Shown here in pieces: positions 6,809 through 13,715 of a DNA stretch of 13,715 nt. Position 1 is the first letter of the stretch, and each line of letters starts with the position of its first letter. This DNA is from 21-14-0-10-32-9 sp964501945 (GTDB taxonomy: Archaea; Nanobdellota; Nanobdellia; Woesearchaeales; 21-14-0-10-32-9), in contig CAZCTY010000026.1 in the NCBI GenBank assembly GCA_964501945.1, positions 1 to 13,715 of the forward strand, written 5' to 3'. The notes beneath the pieces were generated by a model. It was not told the origin of the DNA. It searched no databases and saw only the letters and a list, made by a program, of their open reading frames with translations. The position numbers were made by a program, and so were the translations under genes.

Positions 6809-8197
6809 ATGATGCTAAAACTATATAATACCTTAACAAAGAAAAAAGAAGAATTCAAACCACTCGAGAGCGGGAGAGCAAAAATTTACACATGCGGACC
6901 CACGGTTTATAATTACGCACACATAGGCAATCTTAGAGCATATGTGTTCGCAGACATTTTAAGAAAAACCCTAGAATTTAACGACTATGAAGTATTACAA
7001 GTAGTAAACATAACAGATGTAGGGCATTTAACAAGCGATGAGGATGAAGGCGAAGATAAATTAATTAAAGGCGCGAAACGAGAGAATAAAACAGTCTGGG
7101 AAATTGCAAAACACTACGAGGAAGCATTCTATGAAGATATGAACTTAATGAACATAAAACCAGCACACAAATACCCAAAAGCAACACAACACATACAAGA
7201 AATGATAGATTTCATAAAAAAAATAGAAGCACAAGGCTACACATACGAGGCAGAAGGCAACATTTACTTTGACACATCCAAGTTCAAAGATTACGGAAAA
7301 TTAATAGGAAAAGAAATTAGAGAAGAGGACACACAATCAAGAGTAGAAGTAGACGAACATAAGAAAAGCAAAACAGACTTCGTCTTGTGGTTTACAAGGC
7401 ACAAATACAAAAATCACGAAATGGAATGGGACTCACCATGGGGAAGAGGCTTCCCTGGTTGGCACATAGAATGTAGCGCTATGTCATGCAAATACCTAGG
7501 AGAAAAATTTGACATACACACAGGAGGCGTAGACCACGTACCAATACACCACACAAATGAAATCGCACAAAGCGAGGCAGCATTTGGAGATGAATGGGTA
7601 AATTATTGGATGCACAACGAATTCTTAGTAATGCAGGAAAACGAAAAAATGTCAAAGTCAAAAGACGGATTTTTAACACTAAAAGTACTAATAGATAAAG
7701 GATACAAACCAGAAGAGTACAGATACTTCTTATTAGGCACGCATTACAGAAAAAAAATAAACTTTTCATATGATGCAATGAATTCAGCAAAAAACTCACT
7801 GCAAAGACTAAATACAAAAATCAGGGAATTAAAAAAAACAAAAAACAACCAAGAAATACAAAAAAAACAATACGAAGAACAAATAAAAAAATTCCAAGAA
7901 AACATAAACGATGACCTAAACACACCAAAAGCACTAGCAACAATGTGGGAAACACTAGACCTTGAAATAAATGAAACAACAAAACTTTCACTAATAGAAA
8001 AATTCGAAGAAGTACTGGGCCTAAGAATTCTCGAAGAAGAGACAATACCAAAAGAAATAATAGAACTACAAAAAAAACGAGATGACGCGAGAGCAAAAAA
8101 AGAATGGCAAAAAAGCGACGAACTACGAGATTTAATACAAAAAAAAGGATACAAAGTTCTAGACTCAAAACAAGGAAGCGAAATAATAAAACAATAA
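6809..8197 (+). CDS. cysS: Cysteinyl-tRNA synthetase
   Basis: This class I synthetase charges tRNA-Cys in the cytoplasm. Its 462 residues are the normal length. It has CGPTVYNYAHIGN (residues 29-41), with HIGN as the HIGH signature, and KMSKS at 280-284. The active-site zinc ligands match the known family spacing: Cys29, Cys222 (WHIECS), His247 and Glu251 (HTGGVDHVPIHHTNE). A DALR-type helical domain and an anticodon-binding tail rich in Lys and Glu follow from about residue 315. The first two codons are both ATG; the TATA box fits 6809 best, but 6812 is possible. It follows glyS on the same strand with a separate promoter. No key residue is missing. Confidence 0.98.
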   Translation: MMLKLYNTLTKKKEEFKPLESGRAKIYTCGPTVYNYAHIGNLRAYVFADILRKTLEFNDYEVLQVVNITDVGHLTSDEDEGEDKLIKGAKRENKTVWEIAKHYEEAFYEDMNLMNIKPAHKYPKATQHIQEMIDFIKKIEAQGYTYEAEGNIYFDTSKFKDYGKLIGKEIREEDTQSRVEVDEHKKSKTDFVLWFTRHKYKNHEMEWDSPWGRGFPGWHIECSAMSCKYLGEKFDIHTGGVDHVPIHHTNEIAQSEAAFGDEWVNYWMHNEFLVMQENEKMSKSKDGFLTLKVLIDKGYKPEEYRYFLLGTHYRKKINFSYDAMNSAKNSLQRLNTKIRELKKTKNNQEIQKKQYEEQIKKFQENINDDLNTPKALATMWETLDLEINETTKLSLIEKFEEVLGLRILEEETIPKEIIELQKKRDDARAKKEWQKSDELRDLIQKKGYKVLDSKQGSEIIKQ

Positions 8198-8202
8198 CAC
8201 CT

Positions 8203-8208
8203 TTTTTA
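8203..8208 (+). terminator. Possible oligo-T terminator of cysS
   Basis: A T6 run starts 6 bases after the cysS stop and is followed by more T-rich sequence, inside the 18-base gap to the convergent NTPase gene. This fits archaeal T-tract termination. Confidence 0.35.
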
Positions 8209-8215
8209 CTTTCTA

Positions 8216-8749
8216 TTAATTTTTATAATATTTAGATGCAACAAATTTTGAGAGCGCACAACTAACAGCATTCTCAAACTGATCAACACGAGTATACAAA
8301 CCATTAGTAAGCACACCAAGAGCGCCTAAACTGTGACGAATCTCATTCTCAGAATCATTCATTAAATCTTGAATAACAGGACCAAGCTCTTCACCTGCTT
8401 CAATTCTCTCTCTTAAATAATGAGGAAGCAAAACAGAACCACTACTGCCAATACTCACAACACCATCTTTACTTACAATAGCGACCCAACCACGAATAAA
8501 CATACCATATTTATTAGTATTAACAGTACCTTCAAGACCAACACCAAAATCAAAATCGCTAAATTTTTTTAAAGCGCCCTCAGCACGATTAATCGCGCCC
8601 AAAATAGCCTCATCATCACACAAAGGCTGTTCCCTAACTCCAGAACTAACATTTACTTGCTCGAAATCAATATTTTCAAAAACCTTATTAAAAACATTTC
8701 TAACAGCCTCTCCTTTCGCCCTATTCAAAGAACCAATAACAACTCTCAT
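8216..8749 (-). CDS. yjjX: Inosine/xanthosine triphosphatase (DUF84 / YjjX family)
   Basis: This 177-residue protein matches the non-canonical NTP phosphatase family, which removes ITP and XTP before they enter nucleic acids. The sequence shows the N-terminal VVIGSLNRAKGEAVRNVF substrate-binding segment, a SGVREQPLCDDEAILGAINRA segment, FDFGVGLEGTV with the conserved Gly-Leu-Glu-Gly, and a C-terminal RHSLGALGVLTNGLYTR segment typical of the family. The start at 8749 (MRVVIGSLN) is preferred over 8773: family members begin immediately before this strand, and the extra residues MCVVFIFF would overlap the TATA box. It converges on cysS and diverges from the methyltransferase gene. Confidence 0.9.
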   Translation of the reverse strand: MRVVIGSLNRAKGEAVRNVFNKVFENIDFEQVNVSSGVREQPLCDDEAILGAINRAEGALKKFSDFDFGVGLEGTVNTNKYGMFIRGWVAIVSKDGVVSIGSSGSVLLPHYLRERIEAGEELGPVIQDLMNDSENEIRHSLGALGVLTNGLYTRVDQFENAVSCALSKFVASKYYKN

Positions 8750-8770
8750 AAAAAAAATAAAAACTACACA

Positions 8771-8780
8771 CATATAAAAA
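8771..8780 (-). promoter_or_regulatory. TATA box of the inosine/xanthosine triphosphatase gene
   Basis: The minus strand reads TTTTTATATG, 22-31 bases before the ATG at 8749, which supports that start codon and a leaderless transcript. Confidence 0.5.
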
Positions 8781-8812
8781 TATATTCAAAAAAACCAAAA
8801 AATTACGCAACC

Positions 8813-8822
8813 TTTTTATAAA
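8813..8822 (+). promoter_or_regulatory. TATA box of the methyltransferase gene
   Basis: TTTTTATAAA lies 21-30 bases before the ATG at 8843. It probably drives the methyltransferase and, by read-through, the antiporter gene 19 bases downstream. Confidence 0.55.
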
Positions 8823-8842
8823 CAAAACAAAACATTAATTTT

Positions 8843-9433
8843 ATGAGTGAACATTACTACACAGAAAAACCACTATCAAAAGAAGAAATCACGAAGATTG
8901 AAATAAATATAAAAAAAGATTCGTTCGAATTATACACAGCTACAGGACTCTTTTCAAAACAAGAATTAGACAAAGCAACAAAACTACTAATAGAAAACGT
9001 TGAGATAAAAGGCAAAAAAATCTTAGATTTAGGGTGTGGATACGGAGTTATAGGTATATCAATTCTAAGAAAAAACCCTGATGTTCAAGTAACTTTCACA
9101 GATATTAATGAGAGGGCAATAAAAATCACAAAGAAAAACCTTGAAAAACACAAACTAAAAGGAAAAATAATAAAATCGAACCTATATGAAAACATACAAG
9201 ACACATTTGATGTAATACTATCAAATCCGCCGATGGCGGCTGGAAGAGAAACATGCTATGAATTAATAGAGAAAGCACATAAATATTTAAATAAATGTGG
9301 AACGCTACAAATAGTGGCAAGACACACCAAAGGAGGCAAAACGCTCTCTAAAAAAATGGATGATGTCTTCGGAGAACACGAAGTCCTAGCAAAACAAGGC
9401 GGATTTAGAATATATAAAGCAATCAAAAATTAG
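8843..9433 (+). CDS. Class I SAM-dependent methyltransferase, RsmC/MJ0882-like
   Basis: This 196-residue protein is a single MTS-type Rossmann domain that uses S-adenosylmethionine. It begins with HYYTEKP and a TATGLFSKQELDKAT segment, as in archaeal MJ0882 and the C-terminal half of bacterial RsmC. The SAM-binding motif I is LDLGCGYGVIG (61-71), the acidic ribose-binding position is in TFTDINE (84-90), and the catalytic-type NPPM is at 128-131. NPP[M/I/F/Y] motifs mark N-methylation of exocyclic amino groups, and RsmC methylates G1207 N2 of 16S rRNA, so rRNA is the likely substrate, though this is inference. Like other archaeal members it lacks RsmC's N-terminal domain. The next gene starts 19 bases later with a Shine-Dalgarno sequence, which suggests an operon. 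Confidence 0.88.
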   Translation: MSEHYYTEKPLSKEEITKIEINIKKDSFELYTATGLFSKQELDKATKLLIENVEIKGKKILDLGCGYGVIGISILRKNPDVQVTFTDINERAIKITKKNLEKHKLKGKIIKSNLYENIQDTFDVILSNPPMAAGRETCYELIEKAHKYLNKCGTLQIVARHTKGGKTLSKKMDDVFGEHEVLAKQGGFRIYKAIKN

Positions 9434-9439
9434 AAAAAA

Positions 9440-9445
9440 GAGGAG
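9440..9445 (+). promoter_or_regulatory. Shine-Dalgarno sequence deciding the TTG start of the antiporter
   Basis: GAGGAG ends 7 bases before the TTG at 9453 and is a strong match to the anti-SD. It supports this non-ATG start and translation from a message begun upstream. Confidence 0.6.
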
Positions 9446-9452
9446 AAAAAAA

Positions 9453-11180
9453 TTGTTTGATAACGTATTCATAGAACTTTCTTTAGTACTTGTAATAGCA
9501 GTAATAGTCTCAGGGATTATGAGATTGTTAAAACAACCACTGATCATAGGGCACATAGCAACAGGTATACTCGTAAGCCCTCTCGTCTTAAATTTAGTAA
9601 AAACAGGAGACGATTCTTTTGAAGCATTCGCGCACATGGGAGTTGCAATACTACTATTCATGGTAGGCCTACACCTAAACCCGAAAGCGGTGAAAGATGT
9701 AGGAAAAATAGCACTAATAACGGGGCTTGGGCAAATAATATTTACATCGCTTGTAGGATTTTTAATAGTAAGAATGCTAGGATTTGAAACAATCCCCGCA
9801 CTATACATAGCAATAGCGTTAACATTCAGTAGCACGATTATAATATTAAAATTAGTATCAGATAAAAAAGATATGGATACACTATACGGGAGAATCGCAA
9901 TAGGATTCTTAATAGTACAAGACATAGTCGCAATGTTGATATTGATGATAGTATCCTCATCAGCAGGAGCCGCAGGAATATCAGCAGTTATAATAATTGA
10001 AATAATAATAAAATTAATCGCGATACTCGTAGCAGTTTTCATAATAGCAAAATTTATTTTCCCACTATTTACAGGGAAAATCGCAAAGTCTCAAGAATTC
10101 TTGTTGTTTTTTGCAATAGCATGGTGCTTTATAGTCGCAACAGTTTTTGAGATGATGGATTTTTCAATAGAGGCAGGAGCGCTCCTCGCAGGAGTAGCGC
10201 TATCAATGTCACCATTCAAATACGAAATAAGTTCTAAACTAAAACCACTAAGGGATTTTTTCATATTATTGTTCTTTGTATGGCTTGGAAGCCAAATGGT
10301 ATTTGACAACTTCTTGCAATTCCTCTGGCCAATAATAATACTATCAATATTCGTACTAATAGGAAACCCACTAATAGTGATGATACTAATGGGATCACAA
10401 GGATACTCAAAGAGAAACAGTCTATTTGCAGGATTTACAGTAGCACAAATAAGCGAGTTCTCACTTATAATGGTAGGACTTGGAATAACCGTTGGACACA
10501 TATCAGGAGAAGTATTATCATTAGTAACGTTTGTTGGAATATTAACAATTGCAGGCTCAACGTACATGATATTATATAATAAAAAAATATATGAGAAACT
10601 ATCTCCTTATTTAACAATCTTTGAGAGAAAGAAAACAATAGATAAATACGAAAAAGAAACAGAAAAACCACACGAGGTAGCTCTGTTCGGCTACAACAGA
10701 ATAGGCTTTGATTTAGCAGAGTCATTTACAAAAATGAAAAAGAAATTCTTAGTAATAGATAATAATCCTGACACAGTAAAACAAGTAAAAAAACAAGGAA
10801 TAGACTCAATTTATGGAGATGCAGATAACCGAGAATTCTTAGAGGATATAAATTTTTCAAAAATAAAAATGATAGTATCAACGATACCAGACCAAGAGAC
10901 AAATATGGTGTTAATAAAAACACTAAAAGAAATAAATAAAGACGCAATAATTATAGCTGTTGCAAACCAAATTAATCCCGCATTAGAATTATATGACGCG
11001 GGCGCAGATTATGTAATAATGCCGCACATGCTTGGAGGAAAACATACAGCTTCACTGATAAAAGAGAGCGGATTTGACAAAAGAAAATTCTCAAAAGAGA
11101 AAAGAAACCATCTAAAACACATGGAAAAACGCAAAAAATACAAAGATTTTAAAACAAAACTACAAAAAGAACATAACTAA
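9453..11180 (+). CDS. CPA2-family cation/proton antiporter with C-terminal TrkA-N (RCK) domain
   Basis: This 575-residue integral membrane protein should exchange K+ or Na+ for protons. Residues 1 to about 385 form about a dozen hydrophobic helices with CPA2/Kef hallmarks: KQPLIIGHIATGILVSP near the start, LTFSSTIIILKLVSDKKDMDT, GFLIVQDIVAML with the ion-binding-type Asp, IEAGALLAGVALSM, and FTVAQISEFSLIMVGLG. Residues of about 405-545 are a TrkA-N Rossmann domain (HEVALFGYNRIGFDLAE, then FLVIDNNPD and YGDADNREFLED), which usually gates transport by binding NAD(H) or a nucleotide. Its GxGxxG loop is GYNRIG, so the second Gly is Asn, which may alter ligand choice. The TTG start is set by the SD and by the family N-terminus. 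K+ versus Na+ cannot be told from sequence alone. Confidence 0.93.
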   Translation: MFDNVFIELSLVLVIAVIVSGIMRLLKQPLIIGHIATGILVSPLVLNLVKTGDDSFEAFAHMGVAILLFMVGLHLNPKAVKDVGKIALITGLGQIIFTSLVGFLIVRMLGFETIPALYIAIALTFSSTIIILKLVSDKKDMDTLYGRIAIGFLIVQDIVAMLILMIVSSSAGAAGISAVIIIEIIIKLIAILVAVFIIAKFIFPLFTGKIAKSQEFLLFFAIAWCFIVATVFEMMDFSIEAGALLAGVALSMSPFKYEISSKLKPLRDFFILLFFVWLGSQMVFDNFLQFLWPIIILSIFVLIGNPLIVMILMGSQGYSKRNSLFAGFTVAQISEFSLIMVGLGITVGHISGEVLSLVTFVGILTIAGSTYMILYNKKIYEKLSPYLTIFERKKTIDKYEKETEKPHEVALFGYNRIGFDLAESFTKMKKKFLVIDNNPDTVKQVKKQGIDSIYGDADNREFLEDINFSKIKMIVSTIPDQETNMVLIKTLKEINKDAIIIAVANQINPALELYDAGADYVIMPHMLGGKHTASLIKESGFDKRKFSKEKRNHLKHMEKRKKYKDFKTKLQKEHN

Positions 11181-11199
11181 AACAAACAAATTTCAAAAA

Positions 11200-11236
11200 A
11201 TATATAAAACAAAACAACTCGTAACAACCCTGAGGG
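11200..11236 (+). promoter_or_regulatory. TATA box plus Shine-Dalgarno sequence for the four-helix membrane protein
   Basis: ATATATAAAA (11200-11209) should place the transcript start near 11228-11235, leaving a leader of only about 10-16 bases. GAGGG at 11232-11236 ends 7 bases before the GTG at 11244. If the start is at the downstream end of that range the SD would be lost; otherwise this is a short-leadered transcript. Confidence 0.45.
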
Positions 11237-11243
11237 CAAAAAA

Positions 11244-12116
11244 GTGGAAATAATAAAAAGACAAAACAAAATATTATTTGAAGGATTCTCACTATTCTCA
11301 CTACTATTACTACTAACAATCATAGTAATAACAGCATTTAGCACGAATTCACCACTCTTATACGTAGTCATAGGATTTTTACCCGCGATAATAACAGTAG
11401 TATTAAGCCTAGTTTACTTTGAAGAATCATTCCACCACAAATTAACAATCTGGTTAATACCACTATTAATTGCAGGATCATTTTTTGCAATAGGAACAAG
11501 CTACGATCCTATGAATTATAACATGGACGTACCAACACTCACATCCATAAATATAATATTTTCATTACTATACCTAGGAATATTTTTCTCACTAATACAA
11601 ATAACAAAACCCGGACGAAAAGAAAAAAAACAACGCCCAGAAGAGAAAATTATAATACAAAAACCAGAAGTAGACATACAAGAATACATAGCCTCAATAG
11701 AAGAGAAAAGCAAAGCACTAAACTTCGCAATAGGAAGAACATATAACAAATACCACGGAGGAACACTAGAACTTAGAAAAACAATAAACCTCAAACCAGA
11801 GTGGTACAACGAATTATCAGAAGCACTACAAAACGAAGAAAAAGCAGACAAACTAAGACTATTTATGATAATAGAAAACATAGAAAAACACCTAGCAAAC
11901 CTAAAGAAAAAAGAAAAAGAAGTATTCACAAAAAAACAACTAGAAAATCTAAAAAACCTCGACAGAGACCTAGATGGAGAAGACATAATACTCGAAGTCC
12001 TGAAAAGAAACGACGCGGACCCAGTCGAGCTATACTACAAAGGAATGGAAGAGTTCTGCGAGACAATACGACGAGAACTCGAAGAGAAAACAGAAGAAAA
12101 AATGAAAGGAAAATGA
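11244..12116 (+). CDS. Hypothetical four-helix membrane protein with a long cytoplasmic coiled-coil-like tail
   Basis: I do not recognise this 290-residue protein. It has four hydrophobic helices at about residues 12-32, 37-59, 67-87 and 101-121. The positive segment GRKEKKQRPEEK right after the last helix places the C-terminus in the cytoplasm. The tail (about 140-290) is highly charged and mostly helical, with a HGGTLELRKTINLKPEWYNELSEAL segment that looks like a small folded unit and Lys/Glu-rich heptad-like stretches at 205-240 and 270-290. GTG is chosen as start because of the SD at 11232-11236. The stop codon overlaps the start of the DUF192 lipoprotein gene (ATGA), so the two are almost certainly co-translated. 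The overlap suggests a shared envelope role, but nothing points to an enzymatic function. Confidence 0.8.
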   Translation: MEIIKRQNKILFEGFSLFSLLLLLTIIVITAFSTNSPLLYVVIGFLPAIITVVLSLVYFEESFHHKLTIWLIPLLIAGSFFAIGTSYDPMNYNMDVPTLTSINIIFSLLYLGIFFSLIQITKPGRKEKKQRPEEKIIIQKPEVDIQEYIASIEEKSKALNFAIGRTYNKYHGGTLELRKTINLKPEWYNELSEALQNEEKADKLRLFMIIENIEKHLANLKKKEKEVFTKKQLENLKNLDRDLDGEDIILEVLKRNDADPVELYYKGMEEFCETIRRELEEKTEEKMKGK

Positions 12117-12538
12117 AATTTATCTTGTTTTTATTATTTTTATTAATTCTTGGAGGATGCAGCTATGAATGCATCGATGAAATATGCTTTGAAAACACTT
12201 GCTATGAGGTAGAACTTCCAAAAACAAACGAAGAATTCATGCAAGGACTAATGTTTAGAGAACACCTGCCACAAAATGAAGGCATGCTATTTGTATTCCA
12301 AGAAGAAAACAAACACAGCTTCTGGATGAAAAACACACTAATACCACTAGATATGATCTGGCTAAATAAAGACTTAGAAGTAGTCCACATAGAAACCGCA
12401 AAACCATGCAAAGAAGAACCCTGCCCAACATACACACCAAAAGAAAAAGCACAATACGTCCTAGAAATAAATGCTGGTCACGCAGAAAAAAATAATATAG
12501 GGATAGGAAATAAAGCAAAAACCTTTCTCTGCGAGTGA
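12113..12538 (+). CDS. DUF192 family lipoprotein
   Basis: This 141-residue protein has a short signal peptide (residues 1-15) ending in a lipobox, LGGC, with Cys16 as the probable lipidation site, so it is likely exported and membrane-tethered. The rest is a DUF192 domain: ELPKTNEEFMQGLMFREHLPQNEGMLFVF, then FWMKNTLIPLDMIWL and a C-terminal YVLEINAGHAEKNNIGIG. The family is widespread in Bacteria and Archaea and its biochemical role is unknown. Seven further Cys, including C-x4-C-x5-C in the linker and C-x5-C at KPCKEEPCP, could form disulfides outside the cell. The ATG at 12113 overlaps the preceding stop by four bases and is preferred over any upstream start because it gives the signal peptide. 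Confidence 0.93.
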   Translation: MKFILFLLFLLILGGCSYECIDEICFENTCYEVELPKTNEEFMQGLMFREHLPQNEGMLFVFQEENKHSFWMKNTLIPLDMIWLNKDLEVVHIETAKPCKEEPCPTYTPKEKAQYVLEINAGHAEKNNIGIGNKAKTFLCE

Positions 12539-12563
12539 GAAATACGAGAGAAAAATAACGTAG

Positions 12564-12578
12564 TTTTTCAAACTTTTT
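12564..12578 (+). terminator. Probable twin T-tract terminator after the DUF192 gene
   Basis: Two T5 runs (12564-12568 and 12574-12578) follow the DUF192 stop by 26-40 bases, in the 67-base gap before the convergent phosphotransferase remnant. This fits archaeal oligo-T termination. Nothing else is visible in the gap. Confidence 0.4.
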
Positions 12579-12605
12579 AATATGAATTGTGGTCTTGCTA
12601 AAATA

Positions 12606-12880
12606 TTATTTTATTTGTTTATATAATTCATTTCCAATTGCTACTTTTTGTTTTAAAGGCATACCAAAAACAGTATTATCAAAAGCATATTTTCTAAAAA
12701 TATTGCTTGATTTATGATTTTCTGAGCTCATTATTTTTTCTAGAGGTTTTTTTAATGATTTTATTCCATCATATCCTTTTATGAAACTGGCTATGGCTTC
12801 TTCCGCATTTAAATCTGACCTTAAAACGCAAGAAACAAGCATCTGATACGCACTTTTTGCTTTTATCAACTCATCATCAT
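12606..12880 (-). pseudogene. C-terminal part of the frameshifted phosphotransferase
   Basis: About 90 residues continue the phosphotransferase in the frame one base back. If one A were restored in the CCTTTAA run, the reading would pass ...NPLNDDELIKAKSAYQ... with no stop. The segment is helical (SAYQMLVSCVLRS, AEEAIASFIKGYDGI, LKKPLEKIM), as expected for the C-terminal helices after the DFE motif in APH-fold kinases. A separate start exists only as TTG at 12869 overlapping the upstream stop, with no SD, so an independent small gene is less likely. It could be translated by frameshifting or coupling, or be a dead gene end. Confidence 0.65.
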
Positions 12881-13621
12881 TAAAGGATTTGTTTTAAATT
12901 CAAAATCTACTAAGTACATTTCATCTTTCTTTTTTAATATATTCCCGGTCCAAGGATCGCCGTGATAGCTTATTTCTCCGCGTGATTCATCTACAACCGA
13001 ATTAAACCAGGAAAGAAGATGTCCTACTTCTTCAATTAAATCAGCGCGCTTAGAATTGTTTCTTTGTTCTAGCAACGTAGCCACATTTTCTAGATTTGAC
13101 TCATAAAGAGTTAAAACAACTTTCTTAGATAAAGCATATTCTTCAGGAAGTAAATCTTGCATAGACGTAAGCGTTGGAAATCCTTTGCCGTTCAAATATT
13201 GATATGTTTTTGTTTCATTAGAATAAGAATCGGATATACTTTGAGACGCTGAATAAGAATCATTCCATAAATGCTCGCCTATGTGTCTTATTTTTCGTAT
13301 TAATAAATCACCAAAAATAGTGGGGTGCTTTATATTTATAGGCAAATAACCATACATTATTAACTTATGTCCATTAGTAAATTTTAAATTATCAAAATCA
13401 AATCCCTCTACTGCACCAGTTGTAATTGATTTTTGTATTTGGCTTATTGTTTGAGGATCTAAACTTTTTTCAACAAAAGAAGAATTGACTCTTGTTTGCT
13501 TATGTGCATTAGTCCAAATATGTTTTTTAGGGTTAAAACCAGCAAAGGGAGGAAATAAGTTACTAACATAGTCTAAGATCTCTTCTTGATTATTTATTAT
13601 TGGCAATGCTTGAGTTTGCAT
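12866..13621 (-). CDS. APH/choline-kinase-fold phosphotransferase, N-terminal and catalytic part (frameshifted)
   Basis: This 251-residue frame holds the catalytic core of an aminoglycoside-phosphotransferase-like small-molecule kinase. SYHGDPWTGN (residues 218-227) is the catalytic loop HGDxxxxN with Asp222 as base, and YLVDFE (236-241) is the metal-binding DFG-like motif. ETKTYQYL (136-143) fits the conserved Glu helix, and VVLTLYES the hinge strand. The substrate is unknown; sugars, choline, aminoglycosides and acyl-CoA-type compounds are all family substrates. The frame ends soon after DFE with ...NPLMMMS, before the C-terminal helices, and the next frame carries them, so the full gene would be about 338 residues (13621 to 12606). 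Coding-strand sequence is A-rich, unlike the other minus-strand genes here. A TATA box supports the ATG at 13621. Confidence 0.75.
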   Translation of the reverse strand: MQTQALPIINNQEEILDYVSNLFPPFAGFNPKKHIWTNAHKQTRVNSSFVEKSLDPQTISQIQKSITTGAVEGFDFDNLKFTNGHKLIMYGYLPINIKHPTIFGDLLIRKIRHIGEHLWNDSYSASQSISDSYSNETKTYQYLNGKGFPTLTSMQDLLPEEYALSKKVVLTLYESNLENVATLLEQRNNSKRADLIEEVGHLLSWFNSVVDESRGEISYHGDPWTGNILKKKDEMYLVDFEFKTNPLMMMS

Positions 13622-13633
13622 AAGGGTAGTCTG

Positions 13634-13650
13634 CTTTTATAATTTATAAA
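13634..13650 (-). promoter_or_regulatory. TATA box of the phosphotransferase gene
   Basis: The minus strand reads TTTATAAATTATAAAAG, with its core 20-29 bases before the ATG at 13621. This fits a leaderless transcript and suggests the promoter is intact although the reading frame is broken. Confidence 0.5.
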
Positions 13651-13680
13651 ATTTTCGTTTTTTGTTACACGAAAAAACCG

Positions 13681-13715
13681 TAAAGCCTTGTCCCTTTAGG
13701 GCGAGGATGTAAGGT
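13681..13715 (+). mobile_element. Possible IS200/IS605 (TnpB-type) right-end hairpin remnant
   Basis: On the plus strand AAAGCC runs into a hairpin (CCTTG, bulged T, CCC, loop TTTA, GGG, CGAGG; 13686-13706) followed by ATGTAAG. This layout matches, from memory, the common right end of IS605-family elements: AAGCC, stem, TTTAG, stem, GGATGT. No tnpB or tnpA reading frame lies to the left on the plus strand, so it would be a solo end or a degenerate non-autonomous copy. It could also be an unrelated hairpin. The window stops here, so the right flank is unseen. Confidence 0.35.

Noticed and set aside
5301..8168. Many minus-strand frames of 67-156 residues rich in Phe, Leu, Ser and Cys
   Set aside because: They are antisense shadows of the A-rich glyS and cysS genes, with low-complexity content and no start signals.
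8750..8773. Upstream ATG for the inosine/xanthosine triphosphatase
   Set aside because: It lies at the TATA box and adds residues absent from the family.
9386..10042. 218-residue minus-strand frame under the antiporter gene
   Set aside because: Its Ile, Asn, Thr and Ser-rich content mirrors the antisense of membrane helices; the plus strand has full CPA2 motifs.
11801..12538. 245-residue plus-strand frame overlapping the four-helix protein
   Set aside because: The first 104 residues are an Arg/Lys/Thr-rich out-of-frame reading; the true gene is the DUF192 lipoprotein starting at 12113 with a signal peptide.

Overview
The window looks like a piece of an AT-rich archaeal chromosome, plausibly from a small-genome (DPANN-type, for example Woesearchaeota-like) archaeon; that placement is inference. 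Five things point to Archaea: a diphthamide-synthesis (Dph6) domain, an archaeal/eukaryotic-type glycyl-tRNA synthetase, a tRNA-Ser gene with an apparent anticodon-loop intron and no encoded CCA, an archaeal DUF84-type inosine/xanthosine triphosphatase, and TATA boxes about 25 bases upstream of start codons with no leader.

Layout. At the left end, 1-175 carries two copies of a 55-base repeat made of the tRNA-Ser 3' end plus flank; the second copy belongs to an apparently intact tRNA-Ser(GGA) gene (151-273, minus). Next on the minus strand are a three-domain fusion (class II glutaminase, asparagine-synthase PP-loop domain, complete Dph6 domain; 314-2437) and a membrane-anchored protein resembling a TIM-barrel glycosidase (2487-3857). 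Divergent from these is a 370-residue protein of unknown function (3989-5101), followed by glycyl-tRNA synthetase (5188-6702) and cysteinyl-tRNA synthetase (6809-8197), each with its own TATA box. A minus-strand house-cleaning NTPase (8216-8749) is divergent from a run of four plus-strand genes: an RsmC/MJ0882-like methyltransferase, a CPA2 cation/proton antiporter with an RCK domain, a four-helix membrane protein of unknown function, and a DUF192 lipoprotein whose start overlaps the previous stop. The right end holds an aminoglycoside/choline-kinase-like phosphotransferase broken by a frameshift (12606-13621, minus) and a hairpin resembling the right end of an IS200/IS605 (TnpB) element.

How the genes relate. 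Most are translation genes (tRNA-Ser, GlyRS, CysRS, EF2 diphthamide modification, rRNA methylation), mixed with envelope and ion-homeostasis genes. First genes of transcription units appear leaderless, while the antiporter and the four-helix protein have Shine-Dalgarno sequences. The most interesting item is the glutaminase/Asn-synthase/Dph6 fusion, which suggests that glutamine-derived ammonia is delivered to the diphthine-amidation step. The two ends of the window carry signs of mobile DNA or rearrangement.
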